Below are positions 5,702 to 6,945 of a stretch of DNA of 6,945 nt, piece by piece; the stretch's first letter is position 1, and each line of letters starts with the position of its first letter. This DNA is from Sphingobium sp. (GTDB taxonomy: Bacteria > Pseudomonadota > Alphaproteobacteria > Sphingomonadales > Sphingomonadaceae): NCBI GenBank assembly GCA_020051025.1, contig JAGVJS010000081.1:1-6945 (forward strand). Direction: 5' to 3'. Position numbers and translations under genes: made by a program. The notes under the pieces were generated by a model, which made no database searches, was not told the DNA's origin, and saw only the letters and a program-made list of their open reading frames with translations.

Positions 5702-6811
5702 ATGAAAAGAGCGTTCACCGCGAGTGCGGCCCTGTTGCTGTCGCTGTTACCCGCAGGCGTGCTGGCAAAGCCGGTCACCGATTGCGCGCTACGTGATGCG
5801 CCCTTTTCCACCGAATCGCCGATCGTAGACCTGTTGCTCAGCCCACCAGCCAAGGCGATGCTGGAGGCCGATGCGCCGGAGATATTCACCGCTCTGCCGC
5901 CGCGCTTCTTCACGACGCAGGCGCCGACCTTTGCGGCGATCCTGAACGTGAAAGCGCTGGCGAAGATGAAGAATTTGCCCGACGACCAGATGGCGGCGCT
6001 GGACGCAAAGCTGCGCGCCCTGCCGGTGACGGCGGCGGACAAGGTGGCGCGCTGCGCCCGTTATGATGACGATCGCCCGACTATCATCCTGCCCAAGGGC
6101 AAGCCCCGGTTGCTGATCTTCGAAAAGATCAACGGCTTTCGTGACGGCCCTTCCGTCGATGCCGCTCGCGCCGCCTTTCAGGCGATGGCGCAGCGCAAGG
6201 GCTGGGCCGTGGTCGTCAGCGACAAGGGCGGCGTGATGACGCCCGCCCTGCTGCGCCAGTTCGATGCCGTCGTGTGGAACAATGTCAGTGGGGACGTGCT
6301 GACGCTGGCGCAGCGGGCGGCGTTCAAAGCCTATATCGAACAGGGCGGCGGCTATGTCGCGGTCCATGGATCATCGGGCGATCCGTCCACCTTCTGGCCC
6401 TGGTATGTCGACACGCTGGTCGGAACCCAATTTGCCGGCCACCCGATGGACCCGCAATTTCAGGACGCCAGGGTGGTGATCGAGGGGCGTAGCCATCCGG
6501 TCGCGGCGGGCCTGCCCGGCGAATGGGTGATGAACGATGAATGGTACAGCTTCACCGCCAATCCCCGCCCCGGCAGCACCATCGTCGCGATGCTGGACGA
6601 GGGCAGCTACAAGCCCGGCGCACTGGCCATGGGCGATCATCCGATCGCTTGGACCCGCTGCGTCGGCAAGGGCCGGGTCTTTTATTCCGGCATCGGTCAT
6701 CGCCCGGAAACCTATGCCGCTCCCCATTATGTCACCATGCTGGAAAATGCCGTGACATGGGCATCGTCGCGCCGGTCCGCCTGTCCACCCGTCACGCCCC
6801 CAGCCGGTTGA
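5702..6811 (+). CDS. Secreted ThuA-like domain protein
   Basis: 369 residues, predicted exported: MKR, hydrophobic stretch to about 21, cleavage near GVLA/KP (22/23). Residues about 134-355 form a ThuA-like domain (glutamine-amidotransferase-like fold, named after trehalose utilisation protein ThuA): PRLLIFEKINGFRDG, FDAVVWNNVSGDVL, YIEQGGGYVAVHGSS (211-225), GTQFAGHP, MNDEWYSF (277-284), HPIAWTR, GRVFYSGIGHRPETY and a final MLENAVTWA. Biochemical activity is not established for most members; secreted ones are common in polysaccharide-utilisation regions, and no reaction is assigned here. Between signal and ThuA domain lies a mostly helical segment (about 28-118) starting SPIVDLLLSPPAKAMLEADAP and bounded by Cys28 and Cys118, a possible disulfide. 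Start chosen from the GGAG at 5692. Divergent from the GH2 gene; its 3' end overlaps the converging downstream gene by 20 bp. The ThuA assignment is firm; the function is unknown. Confidence 0.9.
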   Translation: MKRAFTASAALLLSLLPAGVLAKPVTDCALRDAPFSTESPIVDLLLSPPAKAMLEADAPEIFTALPPRFFTTQAPTFAAILNVKALAKMKNLPDDQMAALDAKLRALPVTAADKVARCARYDDDRPTIILPKGKPRLLIFEKINGFRDGPSVDAARAAFQAMAQRKGWAVVVSDKGGVMTPALLRQFDAVVWNNVSGDVLTLAQRAAFKAYIEQGGGYVAVHGSSGDPSTFWPWYVDTLVGTQFAGHPMDPQFQDARVVIEGRSHPVAAGLPGEWVMNDEWYSFTANPRPGSTIVAMLDEGSYKPGALAMGDHPIAWTRCVGKGRVFYSGIGHRPETYAAPHYVTMLENAVTWASSRRSACPPVTPPAG

Positions 6812-6945
6812 CGGGATAGGCGGGCGGCAGGATGATATCGCCCGGCATCGCCAGTGGCAGCACAGGATTGGCCGCCCCGCCCAGCAACCCATCGAAATAG
6901 GCGATGGTGCGGCTCAGCCCTTCCCGCAGGCGGATCGTCGGTTCC
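6792..6945 (-). CDS. NAD-dependent epimerase/dehydratase, C-terminal end (UDP-glucuronate decarboxylase-like)
   Basis: Only the last 50 codons are present; the gene enters from the right edge and stops at TGA (6794-6792). The visible sequence starts EPTIRLREGLSRTIAYFDGL, which matches the terminal helix of extended short-chain dehydrogenases such as UDP-glucuronate decarboxylase, where an L-x-EGL-x-x-TI-x-YF pattern closes the fold. The full enzyme would convert a UDP-sugar in the cytoplasm; UDP-glucuronate to UDP-xylose is one option and a UDP-glucuronate 4-epimerase another. The NAD-binding GxxGxxG and YxxxK motifs lie outside the window and could not be checked. A ~28-residue proline-rich tail follows the helix. 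The stop lies inside the end of the ThuA-like gene. Confidence 0.7.
   Translation of the reverse strand, partial: EPTIRLREGLSRTIAYFDGLLGGAANPVLPLAMPGDIILPPAYPVNRLGA

Overview
The window is GC-rich and densely coded, and it reads as chromosomal DNA of an alphaproteobacterium. It is most likely a sphingomonad (Sphingomonas/Sphingobium type), judging from the codon use, the protein flavour and the secreted carbohydrate-active enzymes. It carries part of a hexuronate/plant-polysaccharide utilisation region. No RNA gene, CRISPR array, insertion sequence or replication origin was seen.

Layout, left to right: (1) a minus-strand altronate dehydratase gene (uxaA type), running from about 1307 off the left edge; (2) a plus-strand uronate isomerase gene (uxaC), 1358-2809, divergent from uxaA across only 50 bp that contain a perfect 8+8 bp palindrome; (3) a minus-strand gene for a secreted glycoside hydrolase family 2 enzyme, 2858-5551, tail-to-tail with uxaC across a 48-bp gap holding a GC-rich hairpin; (4) a plus-strand gene for a secreted ThuA-like domain protein, 5702-6811, divergent from the GH2 gene across 150 bp with a LacI-type operator candidate near the GH2 start; (5) the C-terminal end of a minus-strand NAD-dependent sugar-nucleotide epimerase/decarboxylase, 6792-6945, overlapping the end of the ThuA gene by 20 bp.

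How the genes could work together (inference): the exported GH2 enzyme would remove a terminal sugar from an oligosaccharide. Uronates reaching the cytoplasm would be isomerised by UxaC (glucuronate to fructuronate, galacturonate to tagaturonate). After reduction by an enzyme not in this window, altronate would be dehydrated by UxaA to 2-keto-3-deoxygluconate. The ThuA-like protein is exported and its role is unknown. Both operator candidates have a central CG and related half-sites, so one LacI-type regulator encoded elsewhere, or two related ones, could link the genes.

The most unusual point is at the left edge. The uxaA frame is well conserved for about 406 codons. It then changes, without a stop or frameshift, into about 30 residues that look like the C-terminal part of the DUF2163/phage BR0599 family, a gene-transfer-agent/phage tail-region protein. 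This is either an assembly or read chimera at a contig end or a real rearrangement that has cut off the last ~90 residues of UxaA. I found no clearly novel multi-gene system; the remaining items are regulatory sites and domain-level oddities.
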